DNA of 15,536 nucleotides from JANPII01 sp031424915 (GCA_031424915.1 JANPII010000014.1:1-15536), one strand, 5' to 3'; numbered from the stretch's first letter, positions 1 to 7,296 are shown. Made by a program: numbers and translations. Notes: a model not told the origin generated them from the sequence alone.

Positions 1-230
1 TGAGCCAACTTTGTGCTATGCTCTGCCATCCTTTCTGGGTCTGTACACAGCTCCTGCCAAGCCTTAAGAAACGGCTCTTGCATGTGCTGTTGTGCCTCAA
101 TAGTATTCTCATCGTAAGAGGATTTAGCAGATAATGCAGCCAAGGCCTGCTGATAGTCATTATATGCATGCATAATATTTTCTGCCATCTGCTTCATATT
201 AGCTTGCGGATTATTTTTCTCTTCTGACAT
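1..230 (-). CDS. Probable PHA synthase (PhaC-like), N-terminal fragment, cut by window edge
   Basis: Reading leftward from an ATG at 230, 76 codons stay open to the window edge, so only the N-terminus is visible. It begins MSEEKNNPQANMKQMAENI and contains the segment PFLKAWQELCTDPERMAEH. An alpha-helical N-terminus with an 'F-x-x-A-W-x-x-L-x-x-D-P-x-x-(L/M)-A-E' pattern is typical of the region before the catalytic domain in class I polyhydroxyalkanoate synthases, which polymerise hydroxyacyl-CoA into storage granules. The catalytic alpha/beta-hydrolase part with its lipase-like Cys box lies outside the window, so the call rests on N-terminal resemblance only. A weak Shine-Dalgarno (AAGG about 10 nt upstream) and a TATAAT box at 260-265 support the start. 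It could instead be an unrelated helical protein. Confidence 0.45.
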   Translation of the reverse strand, partial: MSEEKNNPQANMKQMAENIMHAYNDYQQALAALSAKSSYDENTIEAQQHMQEPFLKAWQELCTDPERMAEHSTKLA

Positions 231-259
231 ACCTAACGCCCCTTGTTATAATATAATAA

Positions 260-287
260 ATTATAGCCTATGTCTTTGATGTTACAT
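260..287 (-). promoter_or_regulatory. Candidate promoter of the PhaC-like gene
   Basis: On the minus strand a perfect TATAAT (260-265) lies about 30 nt upstream of the ATG at 230. A poor -35 (ATGTAA, 282-287) sits at 16-bp spacing. The AT-rich context makes chance occurrence possible. Confidence 0.3.
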
Positions 288-337
288 GTGTTTTGCCAAG
301 AATCACAAGTGTTTTTTGCAGTGCATGATGAGGGTAG

Positions 338-814
338 CTATCCGTATTGCTCCTTCCACTTTTCTTTCTGCACTTTATAAATTGGGTGATTTTCCGCTTG
401 CTGCCATTTGGCATAAAAAATGCTAGCACATTCTGCTTTTTCTGGATCCCCTGTTCCTTTGGGCAGTACATGGTAATCCGCACCCTCATATTTCTTTCCC
501 CCCTTGTAGTTAGTGTAACGCCTAGCACGCGTAAATCCCATTTGCAGGTACTTACGCGCCATATCTGCTCCTACAAATTCACCTAAAGATAAATAAGATT
601 CAAAAAGCTCATAGATCTTTGCACTACTTTCATGAGCTAATTCTTTTGTTTTAAAGCGCCAGTATTGACCTATCTCACTTTTGTATGGCTGGCAAATTAG
701 AACTCCTTGCTCGCCTTTACCAATTTTATACAACTCAGGATGCAGACGATAATCGATGTCCGGCTTCCATGCATATGATTTTGTGTCAAAGTTAAGGTAA
801 GAAGGTTTTGGCAT
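338..814 (-). CDS. DUF4385 family protein
   Basis: This 158-residue protein matches the DUF4385 family as I know it. Hallmark stretches are YAWKPDIDYRLHPELYKIGKGEQGVLICQPYKSEI in consecutive blocks, then WRFKT, FVGADMARKYLQMG, and ARRYTNYKGGKKYE near residues 95-108. The family is small, soluble and widespread in bacteria and phages, and has no established biochemical function. The length is close to what I expect of a full-length family member. No signal peptide or membrane segment is visible. The ATG at 814 is preceded by a clear Shine-Dalgarno (GGAGAGAG, 3-10 nt upstream). It lies 65 nt downstream of the toxin gene on the same strand, so it may be read through from the toxin-antitoxin promoter, though it has its own strong ribosome binding site. 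Function is unknown. Confidence 0.75.
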   Translation of the reverse strand: MPKPSYLNFDTKSYAWKPDIDYRLHPELYKIGKGEQGVLICQPYKSEIGQYWRFKTKELAHESSAKIYELFESYLSLGEFVGADMARKYLQMGFTRARRYTNYKGGKKYEGADYHVLPKGTGDPEKAECASIFYAKWQQAENHPIYKVQKEKWKEQYG

Positions 815-879
815 AAGCTCTCTCCTATTAGCGGATAAATGAAGAATGCCCTCTGATTTATGTACTTTACTTTTCTGTA

Positions 880-1176
880 TCAGGGATGAGACGTAATAGC
901 TACGATAGTTATATCGCTTTTACCAGGTCCATAATGCCAAAATATTCTATATGCTTTAGGGGTATGATTTTGAGCATACGCTTCAAATACTTCTTCTCCC
1001 TTCTGTCCTGTGATAGAACTATACTTATGAGTATTAAGGCTAGGATGCCTAGGATTAGATTGTAAGTAACTTAATGCCTTTCGAACAGCCTTCAACTGCT
1101 TTAAAAGACTGGGGTTCTGTTCAAGCTTTTGTAAATCACTTCTTGCTTGAGGGGTGAATAACAGGGCGAAATTCAT
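880..1176 (-). CDS. RelE/ParE-superfamily toxin of a type II toxin-antitoxin module
   Basis: The product is 98 residues from the ATG at 1176; an alternative ATG at 1188 adds four. It opens with FTPQARSDLQKL, has a helical part around KAVRKALSYL, and ends in a beta-rich half containing HKYSSITG, EEVFEAYAQN, AYRIFWHYG and ITIVAITSHP. The order helix pair, then beta-strands with a 'Y-R-I-x-x' strand and a C-terminal 'hydrophobic-hydrophobic-x-I-x-x-H' strand, is that of RelE/ParE-fold toxins, which either cleave mRNA in the ribosome or inhibit gyrase. Which target applies cannot be read from the sequence. The gene starts inside the antitoxin gene (41-nt overlap), so the pair is translationally coupled. 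The inner ATG is preferred because the ATG at 1188 has its AGAGG directly abutting it. Family assignment is solid, the target is unknown. Confidence 0.75.
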   Translation of the reverse strand: MNFALLFTPQARSDLQKLEQNPSLLKQLKAVRKALSYLQSNPRHPSLNTHKYSSITGQKGEEVFEAYAQNHTPKAYRIFWHYGPGKSDITIVAITSHP

Positions 1177-1435
1177 CTTCAGTATCATCCTCTAAATATT
1201 TGCTAAAGTCTCCAAGGGAGACTACTTCCCCCCGAGCAGATTCTTCAAGACCCTGTAACACCCCTTTTAAAGCCTCTTTATTGGCAAAAAGCCATTTTTC
1301 CCTAAGCGGTATTTCAGTATACGGTTCTAATGTTATCTTACCATCTTGATCAATAGTGGCATGATAACTAGTTACCTCCTTTGCCCATTTGCCCAGGACT
1401 ATTCGGCCCTTAGTATCAGGTTTTAAAATTTGCAT
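1136..1435 (-). CDS. AbrB-like antitoxin of the toxin-antitoxin module
   Basis: This is a 99-residue protein. The N-terminus, LKPDTKGRIVLG followed by YHATIDQDGKITLEPY, resembles the swapped-hairpin SpoVT/AbrB DNA-binding fold found in MazE/VapB-type antitoxins. The C-terminal half, with NKEALKGVLQGLEESARGE and an acidic tail (LEDDTEDE), looks like the toxin-wrapping segment. A GTG at 1462 would add nine residues, but the ATG at 1435 has an excellent Shine-Dalgarno (GGAGGAAG) at ideal spacing, so I chose it. It precedes and overlaps the toxin gene by 41 nt. A good promoter with repeated TTGTGGT motifs lies just upstream, consistent with autorepression, which is usual for such modules and is inferred here. 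Confidence 0.75.
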   Translation of the reverse strand: MQILKPDTKGRIVLGKWAKEVTSYHATIDQDGKITLEPYTEIPLREKWLFANKEALKGVLQGLEESARGEVVSLGDFSKYLEDDTEDEFRPVIHPSSKK

Positions 1436-1460
1436 CGTTCTTCCTCCATAGGTATTTATC

Positions 1461-1489
1461 ACTATACCACAAAGGCAAAGTCACCACAA
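1461..1489 (-). promoter_or_regulatory. Promoter of the toxin-antitoxin operon with direct-repeat operator candidate
   Basis: On the minus strand TTGTGG (1484-1489) and TATAGT (1461-1466) are separated by exactly 17 bp, and TGG before the -10 gives an extended -10. The heptamer TTGTGGT occurs twice (1483-1489 and 1466-1472) with a 17-bp period, covering the -35 and the spacer end. This is a plausible binding site for the AbrB-like antitoxin. The -10 lies about 25 nt upstream of the chosen antitoxin start. Confidence 0.5.
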
Positions 1490-1548
1490 GTGGGAAAGTT
1501 TAATTTTTAAGACTCTGTTGTCTTCCCACTTCGCCACTTTCCCACTTG
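1487..1548 (-). repeat. 13-bp perfect inverted repeat spanning the end of the CofE-like gene and the toxin-antitoxin promoter
   Basis: CAAGTGGGAAAGT at 1487-1499 is the exact reverse complement of ACTTTCCCACTTG at 1536-1548. One arm lies in the last codons of the CofE-like gene, and the other abuts the -35 of the toxin-antitoxin promoter. A second partial arm (AAGTGGGAA, reading 1531 down to 1523) offers an alternative 9-bp pairing. The loop is about 36 nt and there is no U-run, so it is not a standard terminator. Confidence 0.55.
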
Positions 1549-2247
1549 CAATAATGGTGCATAAAGATCCTGCTCTGGCTCTATACTGACTAGTGCTATC
1601 TCTGCAGCAGTAGGAGTGCGGCTTTGAAATACTATATGAGGAGCATCTGTAATTACCGCCATAGGAGTTTGCTCTGCTCCTTCTCCCATAACTAGCACCG
1701 CAGCACCTGCTAATGCATCAGCGTTGTTGATGGTTGTAACTTCTAATGGCCTACCAAAACAATCGCCTTGTCCACGATAGTCATATAATGCTTCAAAGCC
1801 ACACCAGGCAATACCTGCCCCCCTCACACCACGGCGTAAGGGATATACAGTGCTATCGGTAATAATCACTCCACACTCATTTATACTCTGTCTTAAGTGC
1901 GACCAAATAGCTGCAGCCGAAGCCATCGGATCTTCGGGATATAAAACATAGCCATCAGCACTGTTGGATTCATCTATACCCGCAGAAGGTACTATTATTT
2001 TATGCTTAATAGTCAACACATATTGATGTTGGTCATCCATAAGATAGGCATCTGCCTCCTTCTGAATCAGCTCTATCTTACTTGCCACCTGTGCGTACGG
2101 CACCACTTGTTCCTCACACAGGCTTACGATTTTAGATGATATAGCTATTATAGAGCGCTCTTGCAGCCGTGGTAGATATGCATCCAGCAATGCTATAATA
2201 TTATCCCCACACCTTATTTTTGGGGTTTTTACTGCGGTTACTTGCAT
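1507..2247 (-). CDS. CofE-like gamma-glutamyl ligase (coenzyme F420:gamma-glutamyl ligase family, probably folate-related)
   Basis: The 246-residue product belongs to the CofE/F420_ligase family (COG1478). Visible motifs are ISSKIVS (36-42), AGIDESN (89-95), LYPEDP (102-107), VIITDS (127-132) and a long conserved C-terminal block with GRPLEVTTINNADALAG and LVMGEGAE (165-192). Archaeal and actinobacterial CofE adds glutamates to coenzyme F420 using GTP. Most alphaproteobacteria do not make F420, and in some bacteria (for example chlamydiae) a CofE homologue has been proposed to replace FolC in folate polyglutamylation, so a folate role is the better inference here. The start ATG shares one base with the zapE stop (TGATG), with GGAA five nt upstream, indicating translational coupling. 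It is the last gene of the operon. The C-terminus QVGKWRSGKTTES is encoded by tandem near-repeats that also form part of an inverted repeat. Confidence 0.7.
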   Translation of the reverse strand: MQVTAVKTPKIRCGDNIIALLDAYLPRLQERSIIAISSKIVSLCEEQVVPYAQVASKIELIQKEADAYLMDDQHQYVLTIKHKIIVPSAGIDESNSADGYVLYPEDPMASAAAIWSHLRQSINECGVIITDSTVYPLRRGVRGAGIAWCGFEALYDYRGQGDCFGRPLEVTTINNADALAGAAVLVMGEGAEQTPMAVITDAPHIVFQSRTPTAAEIALVSIEPEQDLYAPLLQVGKWRSGKTTES

Positions 2248-3392
2248 CAGTTTTCCGCAACCACAGCATCCTCTTTAGGAATAGATAAATATTCCACCGT
2301 TTGCATTTCCTTCAAACGAGAGATAGCTCTCTCAAACTCAAAGCGATGGATTTTACCTATATATAGATTCTCGCAACTAACTGCTGCAGTACATACCAGC
2401 CTTGTCTTAGCATTATAAAGGCAATCAATCAGAGTAATAAACCGTAGCGCTTCATTATGTTGATCAGCCCCCATCTGCGGGATGTTTTCGATAATAATAG
2501 TATTAAAGTGGTGGCATAAAGCTACATAGTCAATAGCGCCTAAAGGCATGGCGCAAAGTTCATTAAAATGGAAGATACCCACCTTACCATAGCTGCGCAG
2601 CACTCTTAGCATTTTATTTTCATCAATCTTAATGCTTCGCTCTTCCCATTCATGAAAACCGGAAAGCTCTTGGCTTGCTCCTTCAATGAAGGCATCAGCT
2701 CCCAAACCTAAAGGGTAGTGATATACCCGGTCAAAACCTATTACTTTTGTAAGGCGATAGTCCATTCCTAATGACATATCTATAATCTTAAACTTTTCTA
2801 TTATCATATTGATAAATGGATCAAGCCGCTCGCGCTGCAGCCCATCCTTAAATAGGTCGCTTGGGTAGCGATTAGATGTCACTAAAATCCATACCTTCTC
2901 TTTAAGTAATGTATCAAATACACGCCCTATTATCATAGCATCAGCAATATTATTGATCTGCAGCTCGTCTAGACATAGTACTCTCGTATAATCTAGCATA
3001 TCGCGTAACGCCAGTAGTATACGCTCCTCACTATCACGGTCTCTCCTGACATTTCGTAAACTAACATGGAAGTCACGCATAAAATCATGAAAGTGCATGC
3101 GACGCTTGTGAGTAATGGATAAATCATTGTAGAACAAATCCATAAGCATAGTTTTGCCACATCCCACTCCACCCCATATATATGCACCAGGCACACTACA
3201 AACTGCTTTTTGGGTACGCATACAACGTCGTAACAAATGCATATTATAGTTACATATACTTTCGTCACGAATGTGGCTTTCCAGTTCCTTTTGGAACCTA
3301 TCAAGCGTAGTTACTGCATGACGCTGCGTAGGATCCTGTTCCCAGAAGTTATTTAAAATAATACGTTCATAAGCGGTATGTAAGTTACTCAA
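2247..3392 (-). CDS. zapE: Cell division protein ZapE / AFG1-like ATPase
   Basis: A 381-residue member of the AFG1/ZapE family (COG1485), close in length to E. coli ZapE (375). Walker A is GGVGCGKT (74-81), followed by the family-specific KRRMHFHDFM (97-105). Walker B is LCLDELQ (139-145), and the sensor and arginine-finger region TSNRYPSDLFKDGLQRERL spans 172-190. The C-terminal FHFNELCAMPLGAIDY and the CTAAVSCENLY segment are also typical. In E. coli ZapE associates with the FtsZ ring under low oxygen or stress, and mitochondrial AFG1/LACE1 assists protein quality control. It acts in the cytoplasm or at the inner membrane face. The start codon is TTG at 3392, with GAGG 8 nt upstream overlapping the fabG end. 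It lies 14 nt after fabG and overlaps the next gene by one base. In many alphaproteobacteria fabG is followed by acpP; here zapE takes that place. Confidence 0.9.
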   Translation of the reverse strand: MSNLHTAYERIILNNFWEQDPTQRHAVTTLDRFQKELESHIRDESICNYNMHLLRRCMRTQKAVCSVPGAYIWGGVGCGKTMLMDLFYNDLSITHKRRMHFHDFMRDFHVSLRNVRRDRDSEERILLALRDMLDYTRVLCLDELQINNIADAMIIGRVFDTLLKEKVWILVTSNRYPSDLFKDGLQRERLDPFINMIIEKFKIIDMSLGMDYRLTKVIGFDRVYHYPLGLGADAFIEGASQELSGFHEWEERSIKIDENKMLRVLRSYGKVGIFHFNELCAMPLGAIDYVALCHHFNTIIIENIPQMGADQHNEALRFITLIDCLYNAKTRLVCTAAVSCENLYIGKIHRFEFERAISRLKEMQTVEYLSIPKEDAVVAEN

Positions 3393-3406
3393 ATTTTTTC
3401 CCTCAA

Positions 3407-4144
3407 TTACACCATGTACATGCCACCGTTTACATGTAATGTGGTACCAGTTATATAACTAGCCTCATCAGAAGCCAAAAAAGCAACGGCAGCTGCCACT
3501 TCTTGAGGCATGCCAATCCGACCCATAGGTATGTTACTTTGTATCCTCTGCTTGGTCTCATCACGCAATCCCTCAGTCATAGGAGTAGCAATAAAACCAG
3601 GGGCTACACAATTGACAGTTACATTACGAGCCGCCACTTCAGCCGCTATACTCTTGGACATACCGATCATCCCTGCTTTGGCAGCAGCATAATTAGCTTG
3701 TCCTGGGTTGCCCATCACCCCTACTACAGAAGTAATATTAATTATACGACCATAACGCCGCCTTAACATCTTGGATACAGCTGCACGGTTAAGCTTAAAT
3801 GCTGCCTCTAAATTCACCTTAAATACTGCATCCCATTCGTCATTTTTCATACGCATAACCAAATTATCTCGAGTAATGCCCGCATTACAAACCAGGATAT
3901 CTATCTCTCCCACAATCTCCTCCGCACGCCCGTAAAGGGCCTCTACCTGTACAGCGTCAGCTAGATCGCAAGGAAGGATCTGCGTATTTCCACCTAACTG
4001 TATTGCTAACTCTTGTAACTTAGCCTCTTTGGTACCAGATAACACCACCTGCGCACCTGCAGAATAAAGAGCTACCGCAATAGCTTGCCCTATACCGCCT
4101 GATGCTCCTGTTACTAATGCTTTACGCCCCTGTATTTGAAACAT
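3407..4144 (-). CDS. fabG: 3-oxoacyl-[acyl-carrier-protein] reductase FabG
   Basis: The protein has 245 residues, standard for FabG, a cytosolic short-chain dehydrogenase that reduces 3-oxoacyl-ACP with NADPH in fatty-acid elongation. The cofactor loop is TGASGGIG (12-19) and the NAG motif is CNAG (86-89). The catalytic tetrad is N111, S139, Y152 and K156 (S-x12-Y-x3-K), and the C-terminal YITGTTLHVNGGMYMV is the typical FabG ending. The ATG at 4144 has AAGG 8 nt upstream. It lies 20 nt after fabD, which supports FabG over the paralogous acetoacetyl-CoA reductase PhaB. A PhaC-like gene is nearby, so some contribution to PHA precursor supply cannot be excluded. Confidence in the enzyme class is very high. 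Confidence 0.95.
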   Translation of the reverse strand: MFQIQGRKALVTGASGGIGQAIAVALYSAGAQVVLSGTKEAKLQELAIQLGGNTQILPCDLADAVQVEALYGRAEEIVGEIDILVCNAGITRDNLVMRMKNDEWDAVFKVNLEAAFKLNRAAVSKMLRRRYGRIINITSVVGVMGNPGQANYAAAKAGMIGMSKSIAAEVAARNVTVNCVAPGFIATPMTEGLRDETKQRIQSNIPMGRIGMPQEVAAAVAFLASDEASYITGTTLHVNGGMYMV

Positions 4145-4164
4145 GTATTATACCTTAATCTTAA

Positions 4165-5100
4165 TTACCGCAAAAACTGCTCTATGTCCTGCGGGGTCAG
4201 TAGAGATGTTATTTTTACCTCAGGAAACATACGTTTAGCAAGCCCTATTAATACCTTACCCGGCCCTACCTCAATTAAATTATTTGTTCGCTGCTTGGTT
4301 ACCACAAAATCGATGCTTTCTCGCCATCGTACCATCCCTACTATTTGTTGCACCAAGCAAGTTTTTATTTCTTGAGGATCAGTAATAATCTCAGCACTAA
4401 CATTTGCTACCACTGGTATCACTGCCTTATTCACTGTAACTGCATCTAATGCCTCCTGCATCACCAATGCTGCTTGCGCCATTAAGCTGGAATGAAAGGG
4501 AGCGCTAACGGCTAGAACTACTGCTTTTTTTGCCCCATATTGGGGTGCTATAAGTACTGCCTCCGCTATAGCTTTTTTGTGTCCACTTAACACTACTTGG
4601 CTCGCACCATTGTCATTGGCTATTTCACATATGCCATACTTGCTGGCTGCCTTAGCTACTGCCATTGCTTCATCTATAGTTACTCCAATTAAGGCTGCCA
4701 TTCCCCCTACTCCTACAGGTACCGCTTGCTGCATAGCCTGGCCACGAAGGCGTACCAAACGCACTGCATCGGTAAAACTTAGTGCACCAGCTGCACATAA
4801 AGCGCTATATTCGCCTAACGAATGGCCTGCTAGTAGCTGCGCGTTAATTGGGCGTCCGGATTGGCGCGCTAAGACCGCACATACTGCCATAGATACAGTA
4901 AGTATTGCTGGCTGGGCATTAGCAGTCATAGTTAACTCAGCGTCATTACCTTCGAAAATCAGATTTCTTAGCTTAAAGCTGAGCGCTTCTTCTGCCTCTT
5001 CAAAGATCTCCTTTGCTTCAGCAAAAGCGTCATAAAGTTCACGTCCCATTCCCACAAACTGCGATCCTTGTCCAGGAAATAATAGAGTATTGCTAGTCAT
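4165..5100 (-). CDS. fabD: Malonyl-CoA:ACP transacylase FabD
   Basis: The product is 311 residues (E. coli FabD is 309). It transfers malonyl from CoA to acyl carrier protein, supplying the extender unit of type II fatty-acid synthesis in the cytosol. It shows the oxyanion motif PGQGSQ (9-14), the nucleophile motif GHSLGEYSA with S94, the arginine that binds the malonyl carboxylate in RLRG (R119), the catalytic histidine in APFHSSL (H203), and the late VGPGKVL motif. The ATG at 5100 has GAGG 10 nt upstream. It sits 18 nt after the ABC transporter gene and 20 nt before fabG, so the three are likely co-transcribed. No acpP or fabH is in the window. Confidence 0.96.
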   Translation of the reverse strand: MTSNTLLFPGQGSQFVGMGRELYDAFAEAKEIFEEAEEALSFKLRNLIFEGNDAELTMTANAQPAILTVSMAVCAVLARQSGRPINAQLLAGHSLGEYSALCAAGALSFTDAVRLVRLRGQAMQQAVPVGVGGMAALIGVTIDEAMAVAKAASKYGICEIANDNGASQVVLSGHKKAIAEAVLIAPQYGAKKAVVLAVSAPFHSSLMAQAALVMQEALDAVTVNKAVIPVVANVSAEIITDPQEIKTCLVQQIVGMVRWRESIDFVVTKQRTNNLIEVGPGKVLIGLAKRMFPEVKITSLLTPQDIEQFLR

Positions 5101-5118
5101 AGTTCTGTTGCCTCAGAT

Positions 5119-6924
5119 TTATTCAGTAGTAGCAAGTTCAGCATCGCGTTGACTTTCCGACTGGTCTGGTAGCATACCATCATGTTGCATACTCCATAGC
5201 AAAGCATAATGCCCCTCTTTAGCCAGCAACTCAGTGTGCGTCCCTTCTTCTACGATATGCCCTTTATCGAATACCAAAATACGGTCTACGTTAAGCAAAG
5301 TCGATAATCGATGGGCGATGATTACTGCCGTCTTTTGCTGCATCAGATAGGATAGGCTATCTTGAATATAACGCTCAGTAATAGAATCCAGAGCCGAGGT
5401 AGCTTCATCCAGTATAATGATTGGGGTATTAGCCAAGATAGCGCGCGCAATAGCAATACGCTGGCGTTGCCCGCCAGAAAGGCTTGCTCCATGCTCACCA
5501 ACTAGCGTTTGGTAGCCATTTTCTAAATCTATAATAAATTCATGACAATGCGCTTTTTTACAGGCATCTACAATTTCTTCATCTGTAGCGTCTACCTTGC
5601 CATAACGGATATTATCCATTACAGAGCGGTGAAAGAGTATAGGATCCTGCGGGATCAAACAAATGTTGTTGCGCAGCGACTCCGTAGTAACATCCCGCAC
5701 ATCTTGTCCATCTATTAAAACCCGACCATCATCCACATCATACAAACGTAGTATTAGGCTGGCGAAAGTTGTTTTGCCCGAGCCAGAAAAACCTACTAGT
5801 CCTACTTTCTTCCCTCCTTCCAGAATTATCGACTTATTACGAAACAAGTCTCCATTGCGCCGATAACGGAAAGTTACATTGTCAAACTCAACCTGACCTT
5901 TTGTTACAATGAGCTCTTTTGCGTCCTCTTTTTCCTGTATAGTCACGGGATCTTGTATAATCTTCAGACCTTGGTTACATAACCCAACCTCGCGGAAGAA
6001 ATAAGTCATTTCATCGCTTGCCACCCAGATCATTGCCATCATATTGAGAGTTAGATTAGCTACAAATACTACGTTTCCTAGGCTAATCTCACTACTTTGC
6101 CACAGGTCTAATACCATATAAAACAAGGAAACTACACCTAGAACACTAAGTATACCCAGCATGATCTTAATTTTTTCTATATAGATTAGCGCTTGCTTAT
6201 ACTTCAAACGTTCATCTTCTTGTGTCTCACTTAAGTAGCCTTCTTCATAATGGTGGCGGCCAAAGATACGTACACTAAGATGATTGCTAATACTATCTAC
6301 AATTCGCCCCTGCACCCGCGAGCGAGCTTCAGACTGAATGCGGGAATAATTTGCAGCTGTACGAAAGAAAGACCAGCATATTCCTAAGTGAGTTACCATC
6401 CAAACCAGCATAATGGTAGCTAGCAAAGTATGGATGTCACTAAGTAGGTATACAGCAATGATAATTGCAACACCTAAGGAAACAAACTGCCCTACTGCAA
6501 TATCCACCACCATGCTCAGTGCTCTAGGCAAATCAGCAATACGATTGGCAATGGCTCCAACATAATTAGTAACAAAATAAGAATGAGAATGTTGGCTAAC
6601 GTAACGATAGGTGGCCATGCGTATGTTAGCTTCAAATCGTGGTAGCACAAAAGCCATAATCACACCTTTGGCTCTCATCATTAACTCTACCCCAAACCAA
6701 AACACTAGAGCTATAAGAAAAATTTGCCCGTGCTCAGCAAAGAGCGCAGTTTTATCCCCTTGATGCTGATCAAGCGTATCTACCATATTACTGATTATGA
6801 ATGGCCAAATTGTGGTAGAAACAGCAGAAGCCAGCGAAACTATCAGCAGCAATCCAAACCCTAATGGCTGAAACTTAATAAAGTGCCACAGAAATCTGGA
6901 AGAATCCGCCGGAATTTTGTACAT
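5119..6924 (-). CDS. ABC exporter half-transporter (fused permease and ATPase, MsbA/MdlB type)
   Basis: This 601-residue protein has a type I exporter layout. Hydrophobic segments lie near residues 20-45, 65-90, 135-160, 163-185, 252-272 and 283-305, followed by a nucleotide-binding domain from about 340. Walker A GFSGSGKTT is near 377, the signature LSGGQRQRIAIARA near 480, Walker B IIILDEATSALDS near 500, and the H-loop IIAHRLSTL near 535. The Q-loop region reads LIPQDPILFHRSV. It should dimerise in the inner membrane and export a lipid, peptide or drug; the substrate cannot be told from sequence. The ATG at 6924 has GGAG at a spacing of 6. As first gene of the run into fabD-fabG it may share membrane-lipid physiology, but this is only a contextual hint. 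All catalytic motifs are intact. Confidence 0.9.
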   Translation of the reverse strand: MYKIPADSSRFLWHFIKFQPLGFGLLLIVSLASAVSTTIWPFIISNMVDTLDQHQGDKTALFAEHGQIFLIALVFWFGVELMMRAKGVIMAFVLPRFEANIRMATYRYVSQHSHSYFVTNYVGAIANRIADLPRALSMVVDIAVGQFVSLGVAIIIAVYLLSDIHTLLATIMLVWMVTHLGICWSFFRTAANYSRIQSEARSRVQGRIVDSISNHLSVRIFGRHHYEEGYLSETQEDERLKYKQALIYIEKIKIMLGILSVLGVVSLFYMVLDLWQSSEISLGNVVFVANLTLNMMAMIWVASDEMTYFFREVGLCNQGLKIIQDPVTIQEKEDAKELIVTKGQVEFDNVTFRYRRNGDLFRNKSIILEGGKKVGLVGFSGSGKTTFASLILRLYDVDDGRVLIDGQDVRDVTTESLRNNICLIPQDPILFHRSVMDNIRYGKVDATDEEIVDACKKAHCHEFIIDLENGYQTLVGEHGASLSGGQRQRIAIARAILANTPIIILDEATSALDSITERYIQDSLSYLMQQKTAVIIAHRLSTLLNVDRILVFDKGHIVEEGTHTELLAKEGHYALLWSMQHDGMLPDQSESQRDAELATTE

Positions 6925-6957
6925 GCGTTACTCCATATTGCCATAAAACAAGGCTGG

Positions 6958-6963
6958 AGTATA
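6958..6963 (-). promoter_or_regulatory. Candidate -10 box (TATACT) for the ABC-fabD-fabG-zapE operon
   Basis: TATACT on the minus strand lies 34 nt upstream of the ATG at 6924. The hexamer 17 bp further upstream matches the -35 consensus poorly, so this is a weak call based on position and a five-of-six -10 match. Confidence 0.25.
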
Positions 6964-7011
6964 TATGATAACATAAATTAGTACAGATAATTCTTTATGG
7001 TGTAATTATAA

Positions 7012-7043
7012 CAAGTGTATAGTTATTTCCTAAACCTGGTATA
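7012..7043 (+). repeat. Solo terminal-repeat sequence related to the MITE downstream of uvrA
   Basis: This 32-bp sequence starts CAAGTGTATAGTTATTTC and ends CTGGTATA. It matches the right terminal repeat of the element at 10213-10369 (10339-10369) at 27 of 31 positions, in the same orientation. No matching opposite end is visible within 200 bp on either side, so it is a solo end or a decayed copy. It lies in the divergent intergenic region between the ABC operon and uvrA. Confidence 0.7.
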
Positions 7044-7176
7044 AGTAGGTGCCTTATATTTAAATATACCTAAAATATTTTTAATGGCAATATAGTAGGC
7101 ATTTTTTCTATAAAGCTGCAGCCTTGGTAAAGCACTATTATATATAAACATACATGCTATGATGCTACCTATCTTA

Positions 7177-7205
7177 TTGAATAATATACAACTGACTGGT
7201 ATCAT
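7177..7205 (+). promoter_or_regulatory. Candidate uvrA promoter
   Basis: TTGAAT (7177-7182) and TATCAT (7200-7205) are separated by 17 bp, and TGG before the -10 gives an extended -10. ATACAAC (7186-7192) and GTTGTAT (7215-7221) form a 7-bp inverted repeat around the -10, a possible operator. No alphaproteobacterial SOS box of the GTTC-N7-GTTC type was found. A second extended -10 (TGCTATGAT, 7155-7163) lies upstream without a good -35. The rest of 6925-7296 holds no gene I can support. Confidence 0.45.
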
Positions 7206-7296
7206 GCAAAAATGGTTGTATGCTGGAGATGTAAGATTTACAGATCCTGATTTCTGCAATTCATAGAATAATAATTTAAGGCAACACACGGAGTTT

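Noticed and set aside
268..528. Minus-strand open frame overlapping the DUF4385 gene end
   Set aside because: Different frame of the DUF4385 gene, which is clearly the real one.
4577..5035. 152-codon plus-strand open frame inside fabD
   Set aside because: Serine/alanine-rich composition typical of the antisense of a conserved gene; fabD motifs are intact on the other strand.
6925..7296. Complete second MITE in the uvrA upstream region
   Set aside because: Only one terminal-repeat copy (7012-7043) is present; no partner end at the expected ~157-bp distance on either side.
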